Below, piece after piece: positions 43,630 to 52,229 of a stretch of DNA of 64,000 nt. The stretch comes from Sebaldella sp. S0638 (GTDB lineage: Bacteria; Fusobacteriota; Fusobacteriia; Fusobacteriales; Leptotrichiaceae): the NCBI RefSeq assembly GCF_024158605.1, contig NZ_JAMZGM010000006.1, positions 29,721 to 93,720 on the forward strand, read 5' to 3'. Within the stretch, counting starts at the first letter, position 1; each line of letters begins with the position of its first letter. A program made the translations under genes and the position numbers. The notes beneath the pieces were generated by a model. The model did no database searches. It was not told the DNA's origin and was given only the letters and a program-made list of their open reading frames with translations.

Positions 43630-44435
43630 TGAATAAAATTGCAATTATTACAGGAGCTGGAAAGCTCCCGACTTTATTTTTGGAAGAAGCTGTAGCCCGT
43701 GGATATGAAGTATACCCGGTTTATCTTTTTGACAATGTGGACAGTAAGATAAAAGAATATGGTAATTCTGTAAAATACAGCATTGCCCAGGTGGGAAAAA
43801 TAATAAAGTATTTAAAATCAAAAGAAATAAGCAGACTGATTATGCTGGGAAAAGTAGAGAAAAATCTTATCTTTTCCAATTTGAAATTTGATTTGGTTGC
43901 AACCAAAATATTAATGAATACCAGAAATAAAAAAGATAAGAATATATTAATGGCAATAATAAATCATCTGGAAAAAGAGGGAATAGAGGTATTACCCCAG
44001 AATTTTCTTATGGATAAGTATATGGCAAAAGAAATGGATTATACTAAGAGAAAAGCCCTTCCTGATGATATGAAAACTATAGAAATAGGAATTGAAGCGG
44101 CGAAAATGCTCACAGCCATTGATGCAGGACAGACTGTGGTAGTGAAAAATGAATCTGTGGTAGCCCTTGAGGGAGTGGAAGGAACTGATAAAACCATAGA
44201 ACGTGCAGGGGAATATGCAGGTAAAGACTGTGTAATAGTGAAAATGGCACGCCCAAATCAGGATTACAGAATCGACATTCCAACAATAGGCGTGGATACA
44301 TTGAAAAAGGCTGTGGAAATAAAAGCAAAGGGAATAGTAATAGAATCAGAACACATGTTATTTATAGATCAGGAAGAAGTAATAAATTTTGCTGATAAAA
44401 ATAAAATATTTATAAAAGGAATAAAGTATGAATAA
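43629..44435 (+). CDS. lpxI: UDP-2,3-diacylglucosamine pyrophosphatase LpxI (DUF1009)
   Basis: This 268-residue enzyme hydrolyses UDP-2,3-diacylglucosamine to lipid X and UMP by the LpxI route, in place of the metallo-enzyme LpxH; no lpxH is seen in the window. It matches the DUF1009 pattern: IITGAGKLPTLFLEEAVARGYEV at the start, GIEAAKMLTAIDAGQTVVVKNESVVALEGVEGTDKTIER in the middle and IDIPTIGVDTLKKAVEIKAKGIVIESE near the end, with acidic residues for Mg2+. Its start overlaps the lpxA stop by one base and its end overlaps lpxB by 8 bases, so it is tightly coupled. Confidence 0.94.
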   Translation: MNKIAIITGAGKLPTLFLEEAVARGYEVYPVYLFDNVDSKIKEYGNSVKYSIAQVGKIIKYLKSKEISRLIMLGKVEKNLIFSNLKFDLVATKILMNTRNKKDKNILMAIINHLEKEGIEVLPQNFLMDKYMAKEMDYTKRKALPDDMKTIEIGIEAAKMLTAIDAGQTVVVKNESVVALEGVEGTDKTIERAGEYAGKDCVIVKMARPNQDYRIDIPTIGVDTLKKAVEIKAKGIVIESEHMLFIDQEEVINFADKNKIFIKGIKYE

Positions 44436-45504
44436 TAAATTTTTTGTTTCATGCGGTGAAATGTCCGGTGACTTACATTTATCATATATAATAAAGGCTG
44501 TAAAAAAAGCAGATCCAGATGCGGAGTTTTTCGGCATGGCCGGAGATAAATCAGCTTCTGAAGGTGCTGTACTGGTTCAGCATATTAAAGATAATGATAT
44601 AATGGGTTTTGCAGAAGCAATAAAAAAATACAGTTATTTTAAGAAAAAAGCCGGAGAATATATAGAGTTTATAAAGGAAAATGATATAAAAAATGTTATC
44701 TTTGTGGACTACGGCGGTTTTAACCTGAGATTTTTTGAGATATTAAAAAAAGAGATGCCGGAGATAAGAACATTTTATTATATTCCGCCGAAAGTATGGG
44801 CATGGGGTGAAAAAAGAATAGAAAAACTAAAAAAAGTAGATGAAGTAATAGTGATTTTTCCGTGGGAAAAAGAATATTATGACAAAAAAAATATGAATGT
44901 AGCTTATTTTGGAAATCCGTTTATAGATAAGTATGAATTTTCAGATAATTATGGTGAAAAGATATTATTACTGCCGGGAAGCAGAAAACAGGAAATTGTA
45001 AAAATACTTCCAGTAATGCTGGAGCTGGTAAAAGGCAGAGAAAATGAGAAATTTATATTAAGACTTGCAGATAAGTCACATATGGCTTATGTACCTTTCA
45101 ATGAAACTGATTTTCCAAATATGGAGATAAGTTTTTCAAAACTGGAAGATATCAGAAAAGACCTGAGAATGGCTGTGGCTACTTCGGGAACTGTAACTTT
45201 TGAAATGGCTCTTATGGGTCTTCCTGTAATAGTAGGTTATAAAACATCACCTTTGAATGTATTTATAGCAAAAAATATTTTAAAAATAAATTATATTTCA
45301 CTTACTAACATAGGAGCAGGAAAAGAGGTACTTCCAGAGCTTATACAAAATGATTTTAATGTAAAAAATATAGAAAAGAAAATGAATTATATAGATAATT
45401 CTAAGAAAGACGTGATAGAATCTCTTCGGGAGAGCAGGGATTTAATGGGCGGAAAAGGAGTAACAGACAGAATATCTCAATTTATTTTGGAAAGGGCACT
45501 ATAA
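44428..45504 (+). CDS. lpxB: Lipid-A-disaccharide synthase
   Basis: This 358-residue GT19 glycosyltransferase joins lipid X to UDP-diacylglucosamine. It has the family start FFVSCGEMSGDLHLSYII, the EFFGMAGD and HIKDNDIMGFAEAI segments, FVDYGGFNLRFFE, IPPKVWAWGEKRIEKLKK and ILLLPGSRKQEI, and the sugar-nucleotide site VATSGTVTFEMALMGLPVIVGYK. Overlaps lpxI by 8 bases and is followed at once by the exporter gene. Confidence 0.95.
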   Translation: MNNKFFVSCGEMSGDLHLSYIIKAVKKADPDAEFFGMAGDKSASEGAVLVQHIKDNDIMGFAEAIKKYSYFKKKAGEYIEFIKENDIKNVIFVDYGGFNLRFFEILKKEMPEIRTFYYIPPKVWAWGEKRIEKLKKVDEVIVIFPWEKEYYDKKNMNVAYFGNPFIDKYEFSDNYGEKILLLPGSRKQEIVKILPVMLELVKGRENEKFILRLADKSHMAYVPFNETDFPNMEISFSKLEDIRKDLRMAVATSGTVTFEMALMGLPVIVGYKTSPLNVFIAKNILKINYISLTNIGAGKEVLPELIQNDFNVKNIEKKMNYIDNSKKDVIESLRESRDLMGGKGVTDRISQFILERAL

Positions 45505-47241
45505 ATGAATGAATTAAAGAAACTATATTCACAGTTAAATAAATACATAAAAAGATACGGAATTCTTATGGGAATTAATTTCGTCATGACAATTCTCGCA
45601 GGAGCAACAGCGGCAGCACCTCTTGCACTGATAAACAGACTGTTTGATAAAGGAATTAACGGAGGCAGTGAAAAAGATATATTATATGCAGCATGTTCTA
45701 TGATAGCTTTAGCAGTAATGAGCGGTTTTTTAATATATTTATCTACTATTTTTTCCGGACGTATATCTACCGGAATTTACAGAGATGTCATAAACGACAT
45801 GTATATGAAAATACAGAGTCTGGATCTTAAATTTTTTACTGAAATAAAAGTAGGTGAATTAATGGTCAGATTCACCAATGATGCACAAAATATAAATACT
45901 ATGGTGCTGAATCTGTTTAATTTACTTTCATATGTAGTACAGGCGGTAGTTTTATTCGGTATAGCAATGTACACAGACTGGAAACTGACTTTGTCTATTG
46001 TTATAGTTGCACCGATACTGATACAAATAGTAAAAAAATATGCTAAAAAATTAAAAAAAGCCGGAAAAGACAGACAGGAAGCCACAGGAGACCTGAACAG
46101 TACACTTCAGGAAACAATATCAGGAATTAAAGTCATAAAAGCTTTTGCTACAGAGGGATACGAAAAATCGAAGTTCAAAAGTCTTACTAACAAACTGAGA
46201 TTACACAGTATGAACAGTATTAAATATGATGCAAAGTCAAACTCTATTACAGAAGGTCTGAATTATATTATAGTAGCACTGCTTCTAATGTTTGGCGGAT
46301 ACAGAGTAATAAGAGGTACCGGATTTACAACAGGACATTTTATTACAGTAATAGGAGCTATTTCTGCGATGTATACACCTGCCAAGAGATCAGTAGGTAC
46401 GATTAATAATATTAATAATAATACAGCTGCTATAGAAAGAGTGTTCGACATAATGAAGCTGGAACCTGAGATCATAAATTGTGAAAATCCGGTGAAATTC
46501 GATACTTTCAAACAGGATATCGAATTATCAGAAGTTTATTTTTCGTATAATGATGACGATGAATATGTATTAAATAATATAAACCTTTATGTAAAAAAAG
46601 GAGAAACAGTAGCTCTTGTCGGGAATTCCGGCGGAGGAAAAACCACAATAGCCAACCTTATACCAAGATTTTATGATGTAAATAAAGGAAGTATAAAAAT
46701 AGACGGTATAGATGTAAGAGACTATGAAATAAAATCACTTAGAAGAAATATAGGAATAGTTCCTCAGGAGACTTTTCTGTTCGGCGGGACAATTAAAGAA
46801 AATATACGTTACGGAAACAGACAGGCCACTGACGAAGAAATATTCAATGCTGCAAAAATGGCAAATGCACATGAGTTCATAAAGAACCTCGCTGATGGCT
46901 ACGAAACTGAAATTGGTGAAAGAGGAGTGCTTTTATCAGGAGGACAGAAACAGAGAATTGCCATAGCAAGAGCAATTTTGGAAAATCCTCAGATTTTGAT
47001 TCTGGATGAAGCGACAAGTGCTTTGGATAATGAATCGGAAAAGCTGGTTCAGGAAGCTTTGGAAAAGCTGATGCTGGAAAAAACTACATTTATAATAGCG
47101 CACAGATTATCCACTGTAATAAATAGTGATAAAATAGTGGTACTGCAAAAAGGGGAAATCAAAGAAATGGGAACACATCAGGAGTTAATTGCTAAAAATG
47201 GTATATATAAATCATTATATGAAAGAAATTTCGAAGACTAA
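45505..47241 (+). CDS. ABC exporter, lipid A flippase-like (MsbA family)
   Basis: A 578-residue half-transporter: a six-helix membrane domain (about residues 1-320) and an ATPase domain (about 340-578) with Walker A GNSGGGKTT, Q-loop PQETFLF, signature LLSGGQKQ, Walker B ILILDEATSALD and the switch His AHRLST. It starts directly after the lpxB stop codon, so flipping of nascent lipid A across the inner membrane is the likely job. It could also be a general multidrug exporter; the operon position favours MsbA. Acts as a dimer. Confidence 0.93.
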   Translation: MNELKKLYSQLNKYIKRYGILMGINFVMTILAGATAAAPLALINRLFDKGINGGSEKDILYAACSMIALAVMSGFLIYLSTIFSGRISTGIYRDVINDMYMKIQSLDLKFFTEIKVGELMVRFTNDAQNINTMVLNLFNLLSYVVQAVVLFGIAMYTDWKLTLSIVIVAPILIQIVKKYAKKLKKAGKDRQEATGDLNSTLQETISGIKVIKAFATEGYEKSKFKSLTNKLRLHSMNSIKYDAKSNSITEGLNYIIVALLLMFGGYRVIRGTGFTTGHFITVIGAISAMYTPAKRSVGTINNINNNTAAIERVFDIMKLEPEIINCENPVKFDTFKQDIELSEVYFSYNDDDEYVLNNINLYVKKGETVALVGNSGGGKTTIANLIPRFYDVNKGSIKIDGIDVRDYEIKSLRRNIGIVPQETFLFGGTIKENIRYGNRQATDEEIFNAAKMANAHEFIKNLADGYETEIGERGVLLSGGQKQRIAIARAILENPQILILDEATSALDNESEKLVQEALEKLMLEKTTFIIAHRLSTVINSDKIVVLQKGEIKEMGTHQELIAKNGIYKSLYERNFED

Positions 47242-47259
47242 TATAGATAGGATAGCGAT

Positions 47260-48666
47260 ATGAAGAGAAAGCAAAATGATCTGGAAACAGAATCAATAGG
47301 AAAACTTTTGAGGAAATACACTATTCCTGCTTTAATTGGGAATATAGTAATAGTGATATACAATTTTGTTGATAGATGGTTTATAGGACAGTTTATAGGT
47401 GAGGAAGCTCTGGCTGCATCAGGTATAACTTTCTATCTGCTTATGGTTTTTATAGCTTTTAGTATGCTTATAGGAATCGGGGCAGGTACAATAATATCAA
47501 TACGTCTCGGGCAGAAAAACGTGGAAGATTCTGAAAAGATACTGGGGAATTCTGTTACCTTATTTTTTATAGTGAGTATCATTCTTACAATAATTTTATG
47601 GTTTAATCTTGATTTTATACTTTTGAAATCAGGGGCAAACAATGAAACTCTTCCTTATGCAAGAGCATATATGAGAATCTTGATACCAATTTCACTGGCT
47701 AATTTTTATTCTTACGGGCTGAGCAATGTCATGAGGGCTGCCAATGCACCTAAAACTGCGATGTTCGCAATGATAATAGGTGGAGTGGTTAATCTTGTTC
47801 TTGATTATATATTTGTAGTTATTTTTCATATGGGAATAGAAGGAACTGCTTATGCAACACTTATTGGAAATATATTATCAGCAGTATATGTAATGTATTT
47901 TTTCCTCAGAGGGAAGCCGTTATTCAGGCTGAATATGTTCGGCCGTTCTATAGATGAAACATGTATCCTTAGATTAAGAAGAAAAAATCTTCCTCTTTCA
48001 TATAAAATATCATATGATATTTTAAAAATAGGTATGTCGTCATTCTTACTGCAATCAGTTAATGCGGCTGTGGGAGTAATTATAAATAATGTAATAAGTG
48101 CTACCGGAGGAACTACAGGGGTGGCAATAATGACTATTATTAATACATATCTGACTCTTATAGTAATGTCGGTATATTCCATTGCTCAGGGAGCCCAGCC
48201 TATTATAGGATATAATTACGGTGCAAAGAGATTTGACAGGGTTAAAAAATCACTTAACATGTCTGTGATTTGGGGTCTGATAATGTCAACGGTATTTTTC
48301 GTGATAATAATGTTAATTCCTAGAGAACTGATATTATTATTTAATAAGGACAGTAATTCCAATGTTATACATGACGGAGTAAAAGCAATCAGAATTTATT
48401 TTATGTTGATTATTCCGGCTTCTGTGGGTACTATTGTACCAAATTATTTTCAGTCAATAGGTAATGCAAGAGAAGCAATAATCCTGAATATAATGAGACA
48501 GGTATTTATCTTTATGATAATTATGTTTATTTTCACTAGATTCTGGGGACTGGACGGAGTGTGGTATTCACAGCCGGTTACTGATGTTATATTTACGTTT
48601 ATTATAGGAGTGCTGTTAGTGTTGGAGAACAAAAAACTAGGGAAAGAAATAGAAATGTATAAATAA
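47260..48666 (+). CDS. MATE-family efflux/flippase protein
   Basis: A 468-residue protein with twelve membrane helices of the MATE family. Typical sections are TESIGKLLRKYTIPALIGNIVIVIYNFVDRWFIGQFIGEEALAASG, SIAQGAQPIIGYNYGAKRFDRVKKSLN and MLIIPASVGTIVPNYFQSIGNAREA. MATE proteins extrude drugs or metabolites using H+ or Na+. It starts 18 bases after the exporter gene and is the last gene of the pcrA-lpx transcript. The substrate is unknown; a role in envelope lipid or glycan export is possible but unproven. Confidence 0.92.
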   Translation: MKRKQNDLETESIGKLLRKYTIPALIGNIVIVIYNFVDRWFIGQFIGEEALAASGITFYLLMVFIAFSMLIGIGAGTIISIRLGQKNVEDSEKILGNSVTLFFIVSIILTIILWFNLDFILLKSGANNETLPYARAYMRILIPISLANFYSYGLSNVMRAANAPKTAMFAMIIGGVVNLVLDYIFVVIFHMGIEGTAYATLIGNILSAVYVMYFFLRGKPLFRLNMFGRSIDETCILRLRRKNLPLSYKISYDILKIGMSSFLLQSVNAAVGVIINNVISATGGTTGVAIMTIINTYLTLIVMSVYSIAQGAQPIIGYNYGAKRFDRVKKSLNMSVIWGLIMSTVFFVIIMLIPRELILLFNKDSNSNVIHDGVKAIRIYFMLIIPASVGTIVPNYFQSIGNAREAIILNIMRQVFIFMIIMFIFTRFWGLDGVWYSQPVTDVIFTFIIGVLLVLENKKLGKEIEMYK

Positions 48667-48679
48667 CAATAAATTATTA

Positions 48680-48713
48680 GGGAGAACTGATAAAATTTCA
48701 GTCTCTCTTTTTT
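48680..48713 (+). terminator. Intrinsic terminator of the pcrA-lpx operon
   Basis: A GAGA-ACTGA arm (48682-48690) pairs with TCAGTCTCTC (48698-48707), with one bulged C, followed by T's. Confidence 0.75.
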
Positions 48714-49517
48714 ATATAGGCTAGTTTCTCAAATTAACTTTATTATTCAGAGAAAAAATACTTCAATAAATAATTAATAATGATAATAGAAATGTTATAT
48801 TTATAACTTATCAGGATAATTCTGGATTTAAATTAATTTATTGGAACATTGCTAATTTTAAATTTTTTATTTTAAAAATATAACAATAAAACTCATTGAA
48901 TTTAAATTACATTACATGAAAAATAATTTGAAAAAGTAATTGTTAAGTTTTCTCATATTTATTTTTACTATTTATACAATTTATATTGAAGCACAAAAAA
49001 AAACAAGACTTTATAGATGTAAACAGGGAAAAATTGTACTAAAAGGAAAGAGAAAAAAATATATGATTAATAATAAAATTAATTTAATTTCTATATTTTT
49101 ATATAAATTAATAGAATTTAAAATTTTCTCAAATTTAATAATTGAAAAACACAATAAAAATTATTTTATTGATTTATTACAGTTAAATCTTTTTAGGTCT
49201 TTAGCGGTATTTTTGAAATATTTTTTTATATCATATTTTTTTGAATAACAGCGTAATTCAGAATACAAAAGTTAAAAATTGTCGAATGACTCTATTTATA
49301 TGCTGTTGAGTAAAAAAAAATGGAGATTTTATTTAAAAATAAAAAAAATATCAAAAAATTTCCTTTTTGTTTAATAAATAGGAGGTGCAAAAAACAAGGA
49401 GAAGAGCAAAAAACCGTGTTAAATATGTCAAAAAATTAATTGACATATTCAAAAGTATTGGTTATCATAAATATGTGTAGTGGGGTTTATGAAAATCTAA
49501 CTAAAAAGGTGATGAAT
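48714..49517. other. A+T-rich intergenic region
   Basis: About 800 bases of very A+T-rich sequence between the MATE gene and the outer-membrane barrel gene. A 102-codon frame (48940-49248, TTG start) has no ribosome site and a composition of mostly Ile/Phe/Lys/Asn, as expected of random A+T-rich DNA. The only clear signals are near the end: an isolated AGGAGG at about 49380 with no following gene, and the promoter/palindrome at 49422-49468. Confidence 0.5.
49422..49468 (+). promoter_or_regulatory. Barrel-gene promoter embedded in a perfect palindrome
   Basis: AATATGTCAA (49422-49431), 8 bases, TTGACATATT (49440-49449) is a perfect 10-bp inverted repeat. Its right arm holds the -35 box TTGACA (49440-49445), and TATCAT (49463-49468) follows after 17 bases. 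The left arm also gives a minus-strand TTGACA. Repressor binding here would silence the gene; the regulator is unknown. Confidence 0.6.
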
Positions 49518-50491
49518 ATGAAAAAAAAATTACTCTTAGTAGCTGTTTTTGCACTTTTAAGTCTTAATTTAAGTGCGAAAGAAACTGATAAGACAGAAGC
49601 AGTAACTGAGGCACGTAATAAGGTGACAAGCCCTTGGGATGGCTGGCACGGAACATTCGGTATTTTACAGGAAACAGAAAATGTAGAGGGGTCAGCTGAT
49701 AAAGACGGCTTATATGAACCAAGTGTTTACTTTGACCTTAGAAAGGGAAAATGGTCCTTCGGAATGACGAATTATAATGAAAATCATGATTTCGAATATA
49801 AGGACTGGACACGTGGAAACTATCTTAACAGATTAGAGTTAAGAGGTCATTATCAGTTTACTGACAACGATCAATATGCAATCGGATTGGGAGCTGCTGT
49901 GAGAAATTATCAATGGGCTCACAAAGACGGAACTAGTCCTACGACTACTAATAACAGATGGCTGAATATCCAACCAGACTGGAGATACAATTTTACGCCT
50001 AATTTAAGCTATGAAGGATGGCTGGGTTTTTACTCAATGTTTAATGATGCGCAGGAAAATGGATATTCTGACAAAGAATTGGAAACAGAGTCAGGACTTA
50101 AATACAAGTTTAATGATTTCATATCTCTAAGATTGAATTACTATTTAGACAGAGGATGGAATCTGGGCGGACCTACTGCAAACTCATTTAATAACCAACA
50201 GATCAGAGGATATTTGCCAATGAATTTTGCTTTCTTTGGTGATAAGACAACTACAGTAACACCATATTTCAGACAGGGATTTATCAATAAGTCGTGGAAT
50301 GCAGATGCAAATCAGGCAAATAATGAAATAGATACAAGACTGGGACTTAGAATAGACCAGAAACTTCCTGCAGGCTTTGCAGTATCACTGGAATATGCTT
50401 ATGAAATGAGAAATCAGCAGGACAGTGCACCAGGACAAAAATCATTTAATAAATACATTACACAGGTGTAGGATTATCATATTCATTCTAA
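49518..50491 (+). pseudogene. Outer-membrane beta-barrel protein with a one-base frameshift before the C-terminal signal
   Basis: From ATG 49518 (AAAGGTGATG upstream) a signal peptide (MKKKLLLVAVFALLSLNLSA) leads into about 300 residues of alternating aromatic beta-strands, e.g. FGILQETENVEGS, YFDLRKGKWSFGMTNYNENH, YLNRLELRGHYQF and TPYFRQGF. The frame stops at 50471 after FNKYITQV. In the -1 frame the next codons read TGVGLSYSF and stop at 50491, an ideal C-terminal beta-signal with terminal Phe. One base therefore seems missing near 50445-50463. The barrel resembles KdgM-type oligosaccharide porins in style, but that is a weak match. If the shift is real the protein would assemble poorly. 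Confidence 0.75.
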
Positions 50492-50594
50492 TACCTTGTT
50501 TTACCCGTGTTTTATAATTAAAATATCAGGTAGGATATAAGTGTTTTAATAAAGGCACATTATTAAAAGATTCCAGAAAAGGAGGGTTTAGAGA

Positions 50595-50942
50595 GTGAAA
50601 TTGAACTCAGACGAAGTTTTGATAATAGCTTCAAACAAAATGGGACATGGTGATGACAGACTCGGAGAAATTCTGATAAAAAGTTTTATTCATGTACTTA
50701 CTGAAAATGAAACAATACCGAAGACTATAGTGTTTTACAATTCCGGTGTTCTGCTTACATCGGCTGATTCAGCTTGTCTGGATGATTTGAAGCTGATGGA
50801 GAAAAACGGGGCAGAGATTTTATTATGCGGAACATGTGTAGATTACTATAATATAGGTGATAAAGTTTTGGCAGGAAAAATAAGTAATATGAGAACAATT
50901 GTAGAAAAAATGGAAGAAGCAAAAAAAATAATAAAACCGTAA
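50595..50942 (+). CDS. YedF-like DsrE-fold protein (selenium metabolism-associated family)
   Basis: A 115-residue protein matching the C-terminal DsrE-like half of YedF: LIIASNKMGHGDDRLGEILIKSFIHVLTE, FYNSGVLLTSADSACLDDLKLMEKNGAEILLCGTCVDYYNI and ISNMRTIVEKM. The conserved Cys pair CGTC is the likely sulfur or selenium-handling site. The usual N-terminal TusA-like domain is missing, so it is a stand-alone half. The start is GTG with GGAGG about 9 bases upstream. No selD, selA or selenoprotein gene is in the window, so the selenium link is only by family name. A long hairpin terminator follows. Confidence 0.82.
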   Translation: MKLNSDEVLIIASNKMGHGDDRLGEILIKSFIHVLTENETIPKTIVFYNSGVLLTSADSACLDDLKLMEKNGAEILLCGTCVDYYNIGDKVLAGKISNMRTIVEKMEEAKKIIKP

Positions 50943-50952
50943 ATAAATATTG

Positions 50953-50997
50953 AAACTGTTTCCGAGGGTTTAAAGCTCTGTAGGAGGCAGTTTTTTA
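50953..50997 (+). terminator. Intrinsic terminator after the YedF-like gene
   Basis: AAACTGTTTCCGAG pairs with CTC...GGAGGCAGTTT (G-T pairs included) across a GGTTTAAAG loop, followed by six T's. Confidence 0.7.
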
Positions 50998-51026
50998 TAT
51001 CTTATGAAGGACAGGAGGTCCGGAGT

Positions 51027-51344
51027 ATGAAAAATGAAGATATAGAAAATTTACTAAGTATAACCTACAAAATAGTATGCGAAGAAAACAGAGATATAGA
51101 ACAGTTTGAGAATAAAGTAAAGAAAATGAAGGAAATCTTGGATATAAAAAGTGATATGCTTTTTCAAATAGAAAAGTTAAATGAAAAAATGACTGATTCA
51201 TTAATAATAAAAAAGAAAGAATACTTCATAAAAAATATTGATGACTTTATGGGAATTCCTGCTTTAAGCCCGAAAATGAGGGTGTTTCTTACGGAAAAAA
51301 TTGCCTTGGACTATAATATACAAAGAGAAATTCATAAAAAATAA
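51027..51344 (+). CDS. Small coiled-coil-like hypothetical protein
   Basis: A 105-residue, Lys/Glu-rich helical protein without signal peptide or recognised family. It contains EQFENKVKKMKEILDIKSDMLFQIEKLNEKM, which has heptad-like spacing. A good GGAGG stands before the ATG. Its last 44 bases overlap a second open frame in another register (51301-51558), so either the two genes overlap or a frameshift divides one longer gene. Confidence 0.55.
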   Translation: MKNEDIENLLSITYKIVCEENRDIEQFENKVKKMKEILDIKSDMLFQIEKLNEKMTDSLIIKKKEYFIKNIDDFMGIPALSPKMRVFLTEKIALDYNIQREIHKK

Positions 51345-51558
51345 TAAAATTTATGAGGTATGTTGTTACGAATTTGACAAAATAATTGTTAAGGTAAATG
51401 AAAGTCTGGAAAATGAAAAAAAAGAGTATTTTGATCATTTCTTAAAATTACAGACAGAAATCGAAAGAGCAAAGACAAATTTATTTTTTGATGCAATGCT
51501 GATATCAGGTTTTTACCTGAGAAAAATAGCAGACTTTAGAGCAAATAATAAATTTTGA
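51301..51558 (+). CDS. Small hypothetical protein overlapping the previous gene
   Basis: An 85-codon open frame starting at a TTG (51301) with only GGAAAAA before it. The product is soluble and Glu/Lys-rich, with KIIVKVNESLENEKKEYFDHFLKLQTEIERAK. The composition fits a real protein rather than random A+T sequence, but the start is poor and overlaps 51027-51344 by 44 bases. Translational coupling or a frameshift fusion with the previous gene are both possible; the true N-terminus is uncertain. Confidence 0.4.
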   Translation: MPWTIIYKEKFIKNNKIYEVCCYEFDKIIVKVNESLENEKKEYFDHFLKLQTEIERAKTNLFFDAMLISGFYLRKIADFRANNKF

Positions 51559-51623
51559 AATACGGGAAATAATATTATATAATATAAAAATATTGAAATT
51601 TTTACAAGTGAAAGGAGATAATC

Positions 51624-52088
51624 ATGGGAGCATGGGGAGTAAGAGCATTGGACAGTGATGAAGGTCTGGATGTTTTGGATGAATTTACTGATTACAGCAT
51701 AGAAAATGACAAAATAAAAATAGGGGATCTGATTGAGTATTTTATAGAAGCAGAACTCCTTCCGGAAAATCCTGATGAAAAAGATTTTCTTTATGACCAG
51801 ACAGTAATGGTTTTGGCAGAACTTCTGGAAGAGTATAATGAAAAAGGAAAAATAATACTTGAGTATGAGGATGATGATGAGGAAGAAGTGGAAGCAGAAA
51901 TAGCTGATGTATCATTTGATGAGAGTGATATAAATTATCTGACAGAACAGATTACAGATATATTAGAGCCAAAAGGGGAAATACATGAAACATACGAGCT
52001 TTGGGAAGATAGTGAGAGTTTTCAGGAATGGAAAGAGCATGTTTTATCTTTGTTGGAAACCTTAAAGAGTATAAAAGAAAATTTATAA
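51624..52088 (+). CDS. DUF4259-like protein
   Basis: A 154-residue acidic cytoplasmic protein that opens with MGAWGVRALDSDEGLDVLDEF, the signature of the DUF4259 family (PF14078-like), and carries an extended Asp/Glu-rich central tract (EYEDDDEEEVEAE). The function of the family is unknown; members are often solitary. AAAGGAG lies 9 bases before the ATG, and a symmetric terminator lies at 52154-52177. Confidence 0.75.
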   Translation: MGAWGVRALDSDEGLDVLDEFTDYSIENDKIKIGDLIEYFIEAELLPENPDEKDFLYDQTVMVLAELLEEYNEKGKIILEYEDDDEEEVEAEIADVSFDESDINYLTEQITDILEPKGEIHETYELWEDSESFQEWKEHVLSLLETLKSIKENL

Positions 52089-52153
52089 AAAATTAAAATA
52101 AAAATTTGATAGATTAGAATATCAGAAAATATATTAGTGAAATTTATATTATA

Positions 52154-52177
52154 AAAAATGAGCCTATGGCTCATTTT
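52154..52177. terminator. Bidirectional terminator between DUF4259 gene and glnN
   Basis: Perfect stem AAAAATGAGCC/GGCTCATTTTT with a TAT loop, with T-runs on both strands. Confidence 0.85.
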
Positions 52178-52229
52178 TGTCTGTTGTATATAGAGTGATA
52201 AAGATTTTGATTTATATTATTAAACATTA

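Noticed and set aside
48940-49248. 102-codon frame in the gap before the barrel gene
   Set aside because: TTG start without ribosome site and a composition of Ile, Phe, Lys, Asn and Tyr expected from A+T-rich non-coding DNA.
50943-50999. SECIS-like element after the YedF gene
   Set aside because: The hairpin is followed by a T-run and no in-frame UGA gene is associated, so a terminator explains it fully.
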